Source: Thioalkalivibrio sp. ALJ16
GTDB lineage: Bacteria; Pseudomonadota; Gammaproteobacteria; Ectothiorhodospirales; Ectothiorhodospiraceae
NCBI RefSeq assembly: GCF_000377345.1
Contig: NZ_KB898040.1
Span: 1-64,000, forward strand
Reading direction: 5' to 3'
DNA: 64,000 nucleotides
This document shows, one piece after another, positions 48,472 through 57,466 of this stretch. Position numbers and translations under genes: made by a program. How positions within the stretch are numbered: the stretch's first letter is position 1; each line of letters opens with the position of its first letter. The notes under the pieces were generated by a model. It did no database searches. It was given only the letters and a program-made list of their open reading frames with translations, and had not been told where the DNA came from.

Positions 48472-48864
48472 ATGCTGGTAAGTGAAATCCTGAAATCGAA
48501 TGTCGTGACCGTCTCGCCGCTGGCGCCGCTGCGCGAGGCCATGCAGCTGATGCGCAGGCACGGGGTCAAGTCCCTGGTGGTCGAGAAACAGCATGCCCAT
48601 GATGCCTACGGGATCATCACCTACACCACGATCCTGAAGACGATCGTGGCGGAGGAGGGCGACATCGACCTGTCCAATGTCTATGACGTCTGCACCAAGC
48701 CCGTGATTACGGTACCCGCGGAGATGGACGTGAAATACGTGGCCCGGTTGATGGTCAGTCAGGGCATCCGGCGTCTGGTCGTGCTGCGGGGCAACGAGCT
48801 CGAGGGCATCGTGACGACCAGTGACATCGTCGGCTCCATCCTGCAGATGGCCGACCTCGATTGA
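48472..48864 (+). CDS. Tandem CBS-domain protein
   Basis: The product has 130 aa: two CBS motifs, 1-62 (VSEILKSNVVTVSPLAPLREAMQLMRRHGVKSLVV) and 68-125 (DVCTKPVITVPAEMDVKYVARLMVSQGIRRLVVL ... GIVTTSDIVGSIL). CBS pairs bind adenine nucleotides and sense energy charge. It is 11 bp after the PII-like gene, so the cassette couples a transporter to two nucleotide/metabolite sensors. Confidence 0.92.
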   Translation: MLVSEILKSNVVTVSPLAPLREAMQLMRRHGVKSLVVEKQHAHDAYGIITYTTILKTIVAEEGDIDLSNVYDVCTKPVITVPAEMDVKYVARLMVSQGIRRLVVLRGNELEGIVTTSDIVGSILQMADLD

Positions 48865-48967
48865 ATCGGGCGGGACGGAACCTCGTTCGCCACCGCGGGT
48901 CCGAGTTCGTACTGCATTCCGCACCCGCTTCGCGCCGGGTGCCCATTCGTATCGCAAAGGCCGTCTG

Positions 48968-50242
48968 ATGCCTCCCATCTCGTTTATCGAGGGCTTCGAG
49001 AAGCTCCGCCTTCTGGATGCGGCTATCGAGCAGTCGCACAACTCGGTGGTCATTACCGATGCGGATCTGGATGCCGGTCCTCGCATTATCTACGTGAACG
49101 CCGGGTTCGAGCGCATGACCGGCTACACGCGGGAGGAGGCCCTGGGCCAGACCCCGCGCATGCTGCAGGGGCCGGCGACCTCGCGTGCGGTGCTGGACCG
49201 GATGCGGGGCGCGCTGGCCTGTGGCGAATGCTTTGATGGCGAGGCGATCAACTACCGCAAGGACGGCTCCTGGTATTACGTGCGCTGGCACATCTCGCCA
49301 GTGCACTCCCAGGAGGACGAGCGGCGCGTTACGCATTTCGTTTCGGTGCAGCAGGATATCAGCGAGGACCGTCGCCGCGACGACCAGCTGCGGCTGCTGT
49401 CGACGGCGCTGGAGGTCTCGGCCGATCCGGTGCTGATTACCGACCCGGAGGGCACCATCACCTACGTGAATGCGGCCTTCGAGGACCAGACCGGCTACAG
49501 CCGAAACGAGGCCCAGGGGCAGAATCCGCGCATCCTTAAATCGGGTCAGCAGGATGCGGCCTTCTACCAGGAGCTCTGGGCGACCCTGAAGCGCGGGGAG
49601 GCCTTCCGTGGCGAGTTCGTGAACCGGCGCCGGGATGGATCCCTGATGCACATGGAGCAGAGCATCAGCCCGGTGACAAACGCCGAGGGCGAGGTTACGC
49701 ACTACGTCTCGATCGGGAAGGACGTGACCGACCGCGTGCGCATGGAAGAGGAGATCCGGCGCCTGGCGCATACCGACTGGCTGACCGGGCTGGCCAACCG
49801 GCTCAGTCTGGGCAATACCCTGGAAAGCGAGATGGAACGCAGCCGCCGCTACGGGCGGCCACTGTCGCTGATCATGTTCGACATCGATCACTTCAAGGAC
49901 TTCAACGACGACTACGGCCACGAGACCGGGGACGAGGTCCTCAAGCGCCTGGCCGTGACCGTGCGTGAGGGCCTGCGCGAGGCCGACTCCCTGGGCCGCT
50001 GGGGCGGGGAGGAGTTCCTGGTGGTGGTCCCGGAGACCAGCGGCAGCGGGGCCGAGGCCATGGCGGAGAAACTGCGCAAGGCCGTCGCCGCCATGGAGAC
50101 ATCCTGTCCGATCTCCGTCACCGCCAGCTTCGGGGTGACCGAGATGCGCCCGGGGGATACGCCGAAGTCGCTGACGCGGCGCGTCGACGAGGCGATGTAC
50201 CAAGCGAAGGAGGCTGGCAGGAACCGGGTCGTCCTGCTGTAA
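48968..50242 (+). CDS. PAS-PAS-GGDEF diguanylate cyclase
   Basis: The product has 424 aa, no membrane segment. Two PAS domains (about 15-135 and 140-255) precede a GGDEF domain (about 265-424). The active site is GRWGGEEFLVVV, and RxxD (READ) five residues upstream forms an inhibitory I-site, so it should make c-di-GMP with product control. The first PAS is LOV-like (GQTPRMLQG, NYRKDGSWYY, SVQQDIS) but proline (P63) replaces the photoactive Cys, so no flavin adduct is expected. It follows the DUF1538 cassette by 103 bp. Confidence 0.93.
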   Translation: MPPISFIEGFEKLRLLDAAIEQSHNSVVITDADLDAGPRIIYVNAGFERMTGYTREEALGQTPRMLQGPATSRAVLDRMRGALACGECFDGEAINYRKDGSWYYVRWHISPVHSQEDERRVTHFVSVQQDISEDRRRDDQLRLLSTALEVSADPVLITDPEGTITYVNAAFEDQTGYSRNEAQGQNPRILKSGQQDAAFYQELWATLKRGEAFRGEFVNRRRDGSLMHMEQSISPVTNAEGEVTHYVSIGKDVTDRVRMEEEIRRLAHTDWLTGLANRLSLGNTLESEMERSRRYGRPLSLIMFDIDHFKDFNDDYGHETGDEVLKRLAVTVREGLREADSLGRWGGEEFLVVVPETSGSGAEAMAEKLRKAVAAMETSCPISVTASFGVTEMRPGDTPKSLTRRVDEAMYQAKEAGRNRVVLL

Positions 50243-50269
50243 CGCCCGGGCCCGACCCGGGCGGCCCTG

Positions 50270-50306
50270 TAGAAACAAAACGGGCCGACCCCTGAGGGTC
50301 GGCCCG
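50270..50306 (-). terminator. Intrinsic terminator of the minus-strand methyltransferase gene
   Basis: CGGGCCGACCC and GGGTCGGCCCG (50281-50306) pair around CTGA. On the minus strand the stem is followed by TTTTGTTT. It may also stop the diguanylate cyclase transcript. Confidence 0.88.
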
Positions 50307-50341
50307 ATGTCTGGCTTCGGATGCCGGTGTGGCGAACCGGG

Positions 50342-51103
50342 TCAGCCGCGGCGGCGCAGGACCCAGATCTCCAGCAGCGCCCAGTCCTCGCCCGGATAGT
50401 TTTCCTGCTCCAGCGGCGACAGGCGACGATGGCGGCTGGCCGTGCTGCCCACGAACTCCAGGTGCTCCAGCAGCAGGCGCTTGGTGGCGTCCGCCTTTTC
50501 CAGGGCAAAGGGGTTCAGGAAGTTCACCAGCATGTAGCCCTCGCGCGGCGCCTCGGCAAACGCGCGTACCAGCTTTTCGATCGCCGGCGGATCGAGGTAG
50601 ACCAGCGACGCGGTGGAGATCACGATGTCGGCGTCGGCCAGGGCCTTTTCGATGCCGGCCTGGGTGTCCGGCGCCGGCTGGTTCAGATCGGCCTCGAAGG
50701 TCTGATCGAACAGGCCGGCGCTCTTGCCGTAGGCCAGGGCGTTGCCGGAGATGTCGATGCCGGTGGTCTTCATCGGCAGGCGCCGCGGCGCGGCGACGGT
50801 CTTGCAGGCCTGTTCGTCGGCCCAGTTGGCGCGGATCGCCTCGACATCCATGTTGTGGATGGCGGCCATGGTGGTGTTGCCAAAGCAGCAGCACAGGTCC
50901 ACGTAGTTCAGGGTCTTGCCGGCGGCGGACTGCTTCTCGGCCCAGGGGAGGATCAGCCGGTCGAAGGTTTGCCGGTTGAAGTCGTCGGAGATGTAATCGA
51001 GCGCGTCGATGATGCGCTCCTTGAACGGTACCGGCGTCTCGGCGACGTAGATGTCGTCGAAATGCTGTTTCTTCTCCTCGGTCTTCACTTGCGGCTCACT
51101 CAT
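50342..51103 (-). CDS. SAM-dependent class I methyltransferase
   Basis: The product has 253 aa. ATG 51103 has CAGGAGAAG 4-9 nt upstream. The nucleotide-binding region YVDLCCCFGNTTMAAIHNMD is an odd, cysteine-rich motif I (LCCCFGNTT) where LxxGxGxG is typical. TTGIDISGNALAYGKSAGLFD and ADIVISTASLVYLDPPAIEKLV follow, which support a Rossmann methyltransferase. Substrate unknown. It is divergent from the fucose cluster. Confidence 0.8.
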   Translation of the reverse strand: MSEPQVKTEEKKQHFDDIYVAETPVPFKERIIDALDYISDDFNRQTFDRLILPWAEKQSAAGKTLNYVDLCCCFGNTTMAAIHNMDVEAIRANWADEQACKTVAAPRRLPMKTTGIDISGNALAYGKSAGLFDQTFEADLNQPAPDTQAGIEKALADADIVISTASLVYLDPPAIEKLVRAFAEAPREGYMLVNFLNPFALEKADATKRLLLEHLEFVGSTASRHRRLSPLEQENYPGEDWALLEIWVLRRRG

Positions 51104-51285
51104 CGGCTTCTCCTGGTTGGATAAACCCACCATGCTCGTGGGTATGCGGCGGAATCGTCAAGTAACGCCACTGACGGCATTGATGACGGCAGCGTCTCCC
51201 TGCCGGTTTCGGCTATGTATCATGAAAGGAGAACCCGTCCGGTCCCGCCCGCGCGGGAACGGAACGATGCCGAAAAGGGACATGC

Positions 51286-52629
51286 ATGAAGATCGACTGT
51301 TTCAAGGCCTATGACGTACGCGGCCGGGTGCCGGATCAGCTCAATCCGGAGGTGGTGCGGGCCATCGGGCGCGCGTTTGCCGAGGAGATCCGGCCGGGCC
51401 GGACCGTGGTCGGCCACGATATTCGCCTGTCCAGCCCGGAGCTGGCGGGGGCGCTGATAGAGGGCCTTACCGCGGGCGGTAGCGATGTGGCGGACATCGG
51501 CATGTGTGGCACGGAGGAGGTCTATTTCGCAACGGCGCATTACGGCGCCGGTGGCGGGATTATGGTCACGGCCAGCCACAACCCGCTGGACTACAACGGC
51601 CTGAAGCTGGTGCGCAGCGAGGCCCGCCCGATCAGTGGCGACTCCGGCCTGCAGGCGATTCGTGACCGGGCGGAGCGGGGGGATTTCCGGCCCATGCCCA
51701 ATGGGCAGATCCGGCATCTGGACCACCGGGGTGATTACGTCGCACGGCTGCTGGCCTCGATCCAGCGCGACGCCCTGCCGCCCCTGAAGATCGTGGTCAA
51801 TCCGGGCAACGGGGGCGCCGGGCCGGTGCTGGAGGCGCTGGAGCCGCATCTGCCGTTCGAACTGATCCGGGTCAATTTCGAGCCGGACGGGCATTTCCCT
51901 AATGGCATTCCCAACCCGTTGCTGCCGGAGAACCGCTCCGCCACCGCTGACGCAGTGCGGACCCATGGCGCGGATCTCGGCGTGGCCTGGGACGGGGACT
52001 TCGACCGCTGTTTCCTGTTCGACGCCCAGGGGAACTTCATCGAGGGGTACTACATCGTCGGCCTGCTCGCGGAGGCCTGCCTGGATGGGCATGCCGACGA
52101 GCGTATCGTCCATGACCCGCGCCTGACCTGGAACACTATCGAGATGGTGCGCGCCGCGGGGGGCGAGCCGATCCAGTCGAAGACGGGGCATGCCTTCATG
52201 AAAGAGCGGCTGCGCCTCGAGGACGCGATCTACGGCGGCGAGATGAGCGCGCACCACTATTTCCGCGATTTTTATTACTGCGATACCGGCATGCTGCCGT
52301 GGCTGCGAGTGGCCGAGCTAATGGGGCGGCGCGAACAGTCCCTGGGCGAGATGGTTGCCGAGCGCATGGCCCGTTACCCCTGCAGCGGCGAGCTGAACTT
52401 CCAGGTGGAGGACGCCGCAGCCGCCAGCGAGCGCGTGCTGCAGGCCTACGCCGGACAGGGTGGGGTGGAGGATCACACGGACGGTGTCAGCCTGGAGTTC
52501 GGCGACTGGCGGTTCAACCTGCGCAGCTCCAATACCGAACCGCTGCTGCGCCTGAACGTGGAGACCCGCGCGGACCCGGCCCTGCTGGAGCGCCGCGTGG
52601 ACGAGATTTCCCGCCTGATACGGGGTTGA
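51286..52629 (+). CDS. manB: Phosphomannomutase
   Basis: The product has 447 aa. It interconverts mannose-6-P and mannose-1-P. The phosphoserine loop is VTASHNPLDYNGLKLV, the magnesium loop DGDFDRCFLFD, the sugar loop GGEMSAHHYFRDFYY and the phosphate loop RSSNTEPLLRLNVE. It matches the CpsG/ManB type (about 455 aa). First gene of the manB-manC-gmd-fcl-GT10 run, with AAAAGGG upstream. Confidence 0.96.
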   Translation: MKIDCFKAYDVRGRVPDQLNPEVVRAIGRAFAEEIRPGRTVVGHDIRLSSPELAGALIEGLTAGGSDVADIGMCGTEEVYFATAHYGAGGGIMVTASHNPLDYNGLKLVRSEARPISGDSGLQAIRDRAERGDFRPMPNGQIRHLDHRGDYVARLLASIQRDALPPLKIVVNPGNGGAGPVLEALEPHLPFELIRVNFEPDGHFPNGIPNPLLPENRSATADAVRTHGADLGVAWDGDFDRCFLFDAQGNFIEGYYIVGLLAEACLDGHADERIVHDPRLTWNTIEMVRAAGGEPIQSKTGHAFMKERLRLEDAIYGGEMSAHHYFRDFYYCDTGMLPWLRVAELMGRREQSLGEMVAERMARYPCSGELNFQVEDAAAASERVLQAYAGQGGVEDHTDGVSLEFGDWRFNLRSSNTEPLLRLNVETRADPALLERRVDEISRLIRG

Positions 52630-52634
52630 GGACG

Positions 52635-54065
52635 ATGGAACAGACGCATAGCCGGACCGAACTGCAACCGGTGATCCTGGCCGGCGGCTCGGGCACCCGC
52701 CTGTGGCCGGTATCCCGCAGCCATTATCCCAAGCAGTTCCTGCCCCTGATTGGGGAGCAGACCCTGCTGCAGCAAACCGCTCAGCGCCTGGACGGTCTGG
52801 GCGCGGCCCCACCGCTGGTGCTGGCGAATGTCGAGCACCGTTTCCTGGCGGCCGAACAACTCCGCGCGGCGGGTGTGCAACAGACGCGCATCCTGCTGGA
52901 GCCGGAGGGCCGCAATACCGCGCCGGCGATCGCGCTGGCCGCTTTGCAGGCGCGGTCCGAGGGGCGTGATCCGCTGCTCCTGGTGCTCGCGGCGGATCAC
53001 CACATCGGCGATCCCGAGGCCTTCCGGGGCGCGGTGGTGCGGGCGATGGCGCTGGCCGAGGCCGGGCATCTCGTCACCTTCGGGATCGTGCCCACAGCGC
53101 CGGAGACCGGCTATGGCTATATCCAGCAGGGCGAGTCCCTGGGTGCGGACGGGGCGCGCGTCGCGCGCTTCGTCGAAAAGCCGGATACCGCCACCGCCCG
53201 CGAATACATCGAGGGCGGCGATTACCTCTGGAACAGCGGGATGTTCGTGTTTCGGGCCTCGCAGTATCTGGAGGAGCTGGAGCGCTTCGAACCGGTCATC
53301 GTGGCCGCCTGCCGAAGTGCCCTGGATAACGCGCAGGAAGACCTCGACTTCCTCCGGTTGGACCCCGAGTCGTTTGCGGCGGCCCCCAACATCTCGGTCG
53401 ACTATGCCGTGATGGAGCGCACCCAGCATGCCGCGGTCACACCGCTGGCGGCCGGCTGGAGCGATATCGGCTCGTGGTCGGCCCTGGCCGGGGTTCGCGG
53501 CATGGACGAGCAGGGCAATACCCTGCGCGGCGACTGTCTGCTGGAAGACAGCGAGGGCTGCGTGGTGGATGCCGATGGCTTGCTGGTCGCGGGTATCGGC
53601 CTGCGCAATCTGGCGGTGGTGGCCACCCGCGACGCGGTGCTGGTGGCCGATCGCGACCGGGTGCAGGACGTCAAGCGCATCGTCGAACGCCTGCAGGCGG
53701 CCAATCGCAACGAACACGTGGACCATACCGTGGTGTACCGGCCCTGGGGCTGTTACGAATCCATCGATACCGGGTCCCGTTACCAGGTCAAGCGCATCAC
53801 CGTGAACCCCGGCGCGCGCCTGTCGCTGCAGATGCATCACCACCGGGCGGAGCACTGGGTGGTGGTCAGCGGCACGGCCCGCGTCACCAACGGCGAACAG
53901 AACTACCTGGTCACCGAGAACGAGTCGACCTTCATTCCAATCGGGCAGGTGCACTGCCTGGAGAACCCCGGCGCGCTGCCGCTGGAGCTGATCGAGGTGC
54001 AGTCCGGCAGTTACCTGGGCGAGGACGACATCGTGCGCCTGGAGGACGTCTACGGGCGCGCCTGA
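52635..54065 (+). CDS. manC: Mannose-1-phosphate guanylyltransferase/mannose-6-phosphate isomerase
   Basis: The product has 476 aa and is the bifunctional type II enzyme. The N-terminal pyrophosphorylase has VILAGGSGTRLWPVSRSHYPKQFL and the FVEKPD motif (ARFVEKPDTATA). The C-terminal cupin isomerase has QMHHHRAEHWVVVSGTA and GQVHCLENPG-type metal ligands (IPIGQVHCLENPG). Together with manB it supplies GDP-mannose from fructose-6-P. It starts 5 bp after manB. Confidence 0.96.
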   Translation: MEQTHSRTELQPVILAGGSGTRLWPVSRSHYPKQFLPLIGEQTLLQQTAQRLDGLGAAPPLVLANVEHRFLAAEQLRAAGVQQTRILLEPEGRNTAPAIALAALQARSEGRDPLLLVLAADHHIGDPEAFRGAVVRAMALAEAGHLVTFGIVPTAPETGYGYIQQGESLGADGARVARFVEKPDTATAREYIEGGDYLWNSGMFVFRASQYLEELERFEPVIVAACRSALDNAQEDLDFLRLDPESFAAAPNISVDYAVMERTQHAAVTPLAAGWSDIGSWSALAGVRGMDEQGNTLRGDCLLEDSEGCVVDADGLLVAGIGLRNLAVVATRDAVLVADRDRVQDVKRIVERLQAANRNEHVDHTVVYRPWGCYESIDTGSRYQVKRITVNPGARLSLQMHHHRAEHWVVVSGTARVTNGEQNYLVTENESTFIPIGQVHCLENPGALPLELIEVQSGSYLGEDDIVRLEDVYGRA

Positions 54066-54151
54066 AGCACGTGCCGCCGGGGGCGGGAATGGTATGATTC
54101 CGCGTTTTGGGTGGGGCGTGGCGCGCACGCCGCCCGGCAGCGGGAGTCGAT

Positions 54152-55237
54152 ATGGCCAAAGTGGCATTGATCACCGGGATCACCGGACAGGACGGGGCCT
54201 ACCTGGCCGAGTTCCTGCTGGACAAGGGCTACGAGGTGCACGGCATCAAGCGCCGCTCGTCGTTGTTCAATACCGATCGCATCGACCACCTGTATCAGGA
54301 CCCGCACGAGAGCGATCGCCGCTTCATCCTCCACCACGGTGATCTGACCGACTCCACCTGCCTGATCCGCATCATCCAGCAGGTGCAGCCGGACGAGATC
54401 TACAACCTGGCCGCGCAGTCGCACGTGGCGGTCTCCTTCGAGGAACCGGAATACACCGCCAACTCCGATGCCCTGGGCACCCTGCGCCTGCTGGAGGCGA
54501 TCCGCATCCTCGGCATGGAGCAGACCACGCGCTTCTACCAGGCGAGCACCTCGGAGCTCTACGGCAAGGTGCAGGCCACGCCGCAGGACGAGACCACCCC
54601 GTTCTACCCGCGCAGCCCCTATGCGGTGGCCAAGCTGTATGCCTACTGGATCGTGGTCAACTACCGCGAGGCCTACGGCATGTACGCCTGCAACGGCATC
54701 CTGTTCAACCACGAATCCCCGGTGCGCGGCGAGACCTTCGTCACCCGCAAGATCACCCGGGCGCTGGCGCGCATCAAGCTCGGGCTGCAGGAGCGGCTGT
54801 ACCTCGGGAACCTGGACGCGAAACGCGACTGGGGCCATGCCCGCGACTACGTCGAGATGCAGTGGCTGATGCTGCAGCAGGACACCCCGGACGACTACGT
54901 GATCGCCACCGGCGAACAGCACAGCGTGCGCGACTTCGTCGACGCCGCGGCCCATGAGCTCGGCATGCGCATCGAGTGGCGCGGCGAGGGCGTGGACGAG
55001 CAGGGCTTTGACGACAAGGGCCGCTGCATTGTGTCGGTGGACCCGCGCTATTTCCGGCCCACCGAGGTCGAGACCCTGCTGGGCGATGCCAGCAAGGCCA
55101 AGCGCGAGCTCGGCTGGGAGCCGCGCATCCGCTTCGACGAACTGGTGGCCGAGATGGTGCGCGAGGACCTCAAGAGCGCCGAGCGCGACGAACTGGTGCG
55201 CGACCACGGCTACCGCACCCTGAGCCGCCATGAATAA
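54152..55237 (+). CDS. gmd: GDP-mannose 4,6-dehydratase
   Basis: The product has 361 aa. It makes GDP-4-keto-6-deoxymannose. NADP site [35 protein letters not shown], the catalytic YxxxK in [12 protein letters not shown], the TSELYGKVQ motif and [17 protein letters not shown] are intact. ATG 54152 is chosen from this N-terminus. It overlaps fcl by 8 bp. Confidence 0.97.
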   Translation: MAKVALITGITGQDGAYLAEFLLDKGYEVHGIKRRSSLFNTDRIDHLYQDPHESDRRFILHHGDLTDSTCLIRIIQQVQPDEIYNLAAQSHVAVSFEEPEYTANSDALGTLRLLEAIRILGMEQTTRFYQASTSELYGKVQATPQDETTPFYPRSPYAVAKLYAYWIVVNYREAYGMYACNGILFNHESPVRGETFVTRKITRALARIKLGLQERLYLGNLDAKRDWGHARDYVEMQWLMLQQDTPDDYVIATGEQHSVRDFVDAAAHELGMRIEWRGEGVDEQGFDDKGRCIVSVDPRYFRPTEVETLLGDASKAKRELGWEPRIRFDELVAEMVREDLKSAERDELVRDHGYRTLSRHE

Positions 55238-56195
55238 GCCGCAGCGCGTCTTCGTCGCCGGGCACCGGGGGATGGTGGGCAGCGCCATCTGCCGCCAGCT
55301 CGAAGACTGGCCGGGCGTGGAGCTGCTGACCCGCACGCACGCCGAGCTCGATTTGACCGATCAGGCCGCGGTGGAGGCCTTCATGCGCGTGGAACGCCCG
55401 GACCAGGTGTACCTGGCGGCGGCGAAGGTGGGCGGGATTCACGCCAACAACACTTATCCGGCCGAGTTCATCCGCGACAACCTGGCGATCCAGACCAACG
55501 TGATTCACGCTGCCCATGGCACCGGTGTGCGGCGGCTGCTGTTTCTCGGCTCCAGCTGCATCTACCCGCGCGAGGCCCCGCAGCCGATCGCGGAGGCGGC
55601 CCTGCTGACCGGGCCGCTGGAGCCGACCAACGTGCCCTACGCCATCGCCAAGATCGCCGGCATCAAGCTGTGCGAGAGCTACAACCGACAGTACGGCACG
55701 GACTATCGCTCGGTCATGCCGACCAACCTCTACGGCCCGGGCGACAACTACCACCCGGAGAACAGCCACGTGATCCCCGGGCTGATCCGGCGCTTTCACG
55801 AGGCGAAACAGGCCGGCGCCGATCACGTGACCGTCTGGGGCAGTGGCACCCCGCGCCGCGAGTTCCTGCACGTGGACGATATGGCAGGGGCCTGTGTGCA
55901 TGTGATGAACCTCGACCAGACCACCTATGCGGAGCACACCGAGCCGATGCTGAGCCACATCAACGTGGGCACGGGCGAGGACCTGACCATTGCCGAACTC
56001 GCGCAGCGGGTGGCCGGCGTGGTCGGCTTCCGGGGCGAGCTGCGCTTTGACCGCTCGAAGCCGGACGGTACCCCGCGCAAACAGTTGGACGTCTCGCGCC
56101 TCGCGGCGCTGGGTTGGAAGGCCCGTATCGGGCTCGACGAAGGGCTGGCCGGGGCCTATGCCGAGTTTCTGGAACACGGCGGAGCCAACCGGTGA
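55230..56195 (+). CDS. fcl: GDP-L-fucose synthase
   Basis: The product has 321 aa. It epimerises and reduces the Gmd product to GDP-L-fucose. [57 protein letters not shown], the YxxxK in [13 protein letters not shown] and [14 protein letters not shown] are the signatures. It overlaps the next gene by 4 bp through a small tandem duplication. Confidence 0.97.
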   Translation: MNKPQRVFVAGHRGMVGSAICRQLEDWPGVELLTRTHAELDLTDQAAVEAFMRVERPDQVYLAAAKVGGIHANNTYPAEFIRDNLAIQTNVIHAAHGTGVRRLLFLGSSCIYPREAPQPIAEAALLTGPLEPTNVPYAIAKIAGIKLCESYNRQYGTDYRSVMPTNLYGPGDNYHPENSHVIPGLIRRFHEAKQAGADHVTVWGSGTPRREFLHVDDMAGACVHVMNLDQTTYAEHTEPMLSHINVGTGEDLTIAELAQRVAGVVGFRGELRFDRSKPDGTPRKQLDVSRLAALGWKARIGLDEGLAGAYAEFLEHGGANR

Positions 56196-57256
56196 GCCAA
56201 CCGGTGAGCGATTCGCCGGCAGACCCGATCCGGGTCAAGTTCCTGTCGACCATGCGCGAGTCGATCTGGCGCCACCAGCTGCCGGACGGCGAGGCGCGCT
56301 GGGGGCGCTGCGAGTTCACCTTCGACCCGCAGGCGACCGAGTACGACTGGCTGGTGGTGTACGACGAATTCCCGTCCAACACAGGGCGCAACCGGCATTA
56401 CAGCGAACGCCTCGCCTGTGGCGCCGAGCGCACCCTGCTGGTGACCATGGAGCCGCCCTCGATCAAGTCCTACGGCCGGCGCTTTACCCGCCAGTTCGGC
56501 CAGGTGCTGACCTCGCACCCGGAATGGGCGCTCAAGCACCGGCGGCGCATCCATTCCCAGCAGGGAATGATCTGGTACTACGGCTTCGGCAGCCAGGGTG
56601 AGCGGCCGTACAACGAGATGCGGGCACACCCGCCGCTGGAAAAGACCCGCGAGATCGCCACCATGTGTTCGGCCAAGCGCCAGCGCCACACCCTGCATCG
56701 GCGGCGCTACGACTTCACCTGGGCCCTGAAGGCCCAACTGCCCGAGCTGGAGATCTTCGGCAAGGGCGTACAGCCGCTGGACGACAAGGCCGAGTGCCTG
56801 GACGCGTATCGCTATCACGTCGCGGTGGAGAACTACGTGGGGCCGCATCACTGGACCGAGAAGCTGGCCGATGCCTTCCTCGGCGCGACCCTGCCGTTCT
56901 ACTACGGCGCGCCGAATGCTGCGGACTACTTTCCGCCGGAGAGCTTCATTGCCATCGACATCGACGATGTCGATGGAACGGCCGAGCGCATTCGCCGCGC
57001 GATCCGCGACAACGAATACGAACAGCGGCTGCCGCACATCCTTGAGGCCCGGCGTCGCGTGCTGGAGGAGTACAACCAGTTCGCCGTTGCCGCGCGCATC
57101 ATCGAGGCCGCACACGACACAGAACCAGCCGGGCCGACCGGCCAGTGGATCCACTCGCGCCGGGCCCTGCGCCGTCGCGACCCACTGGCCGCCCTGGAGG
57201 GCGCCTGGGAAAAACTCACCCAGCGCATCGGCCACCTCTCCGGCCGCGCTGGCTGA
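56192..57256 (+). CDS. GT10-type (alpha-1,3/4) fucosyltransferase
   Basis: The product has 354 aa from GTG 56192 (overlapping the fcl stop, GTGA); a second GTG at 56204 lies in a duplicated 12-bp unit. The core motif [36 protein letters not shown] (split) is the fucosyltransferase GT10 acceptor/GDP-fucose region, in which human and Helicobacter enzymes have YKF.LAFENS ... EKL..A...VPVV.G, and [16 protein letters not shown] matches the FIHVDDF segment. No signal peptide or membrane segment is seen, so it acts in the cytosol on a lipid-linked or O-antigen type acceptor. It ends the operon. Confidence 0.85.
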   Translation: MSQPVSDSPADPIRVKFLSTMRESIWRHQLPDGEARWGRCEFTFDPQATEYDWLVVYDEFPSNTGRNRHYSERLACGAERTLLVTMEPPSIKSYGRRFTRQFGQVLTSHPEWALKHRRRIHSQQGMIWYYGFGSQGERPYNEMRAHPPLEKTREIATMCSAKRQRHTLHRRRYDFTWALKAQLPELEIFGKGVQPLDDKAECLDAYRYHVAVENYVGPHHWTEKLADAFLGATLPFYYGAPNAADYFPPESFIAIDIDDVDGTAERIRRAIRDNEYEQRLPHILEARRRVLEEYNQFAVAARIIEAAHDTEPAGPTGQWIHSRRALRRRDPLAALEGAWEKLTQRIGHLSGRAG

Positions 57257-57339
57257 GGTGTTTTCCGGGCCGGGGATGTCAGGCCGAAAGATCACGCCTG
57301 TCCAACCAGAGCTGTTTCGCGTGATCGATTCAGCGATGC

Positions 57340-57425
57340 ATCCCGGGAATTCTCGGTGGACTCCGTGTGCTCTGTGGTTCCCACGTCCTTTTCCTTCGTG
57401 CCTTCGTGAGCTTCGTGGTGAATAA
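57340..57425. repeat. Short CTTCGTG repeat in the GT10-dnaE2 gap
   Basis: CTTCGTG occurs at 57394-57400, 57402-57408 and 57411-57417, within a segment reading like GTGTGCTCTGTGGTTC ... CTTCGTGGTGAA. The whole 57257-57466 gap holds no gene. The pattern resembles widespread intergenic repeats in environmental genomes, but I cannot check copy number. Confidence 0.4.
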
Positions 57426-57466
57426 GGCCCCGGTCTTTTAGTCGCTGTGCGGATCACGAATGGCGA

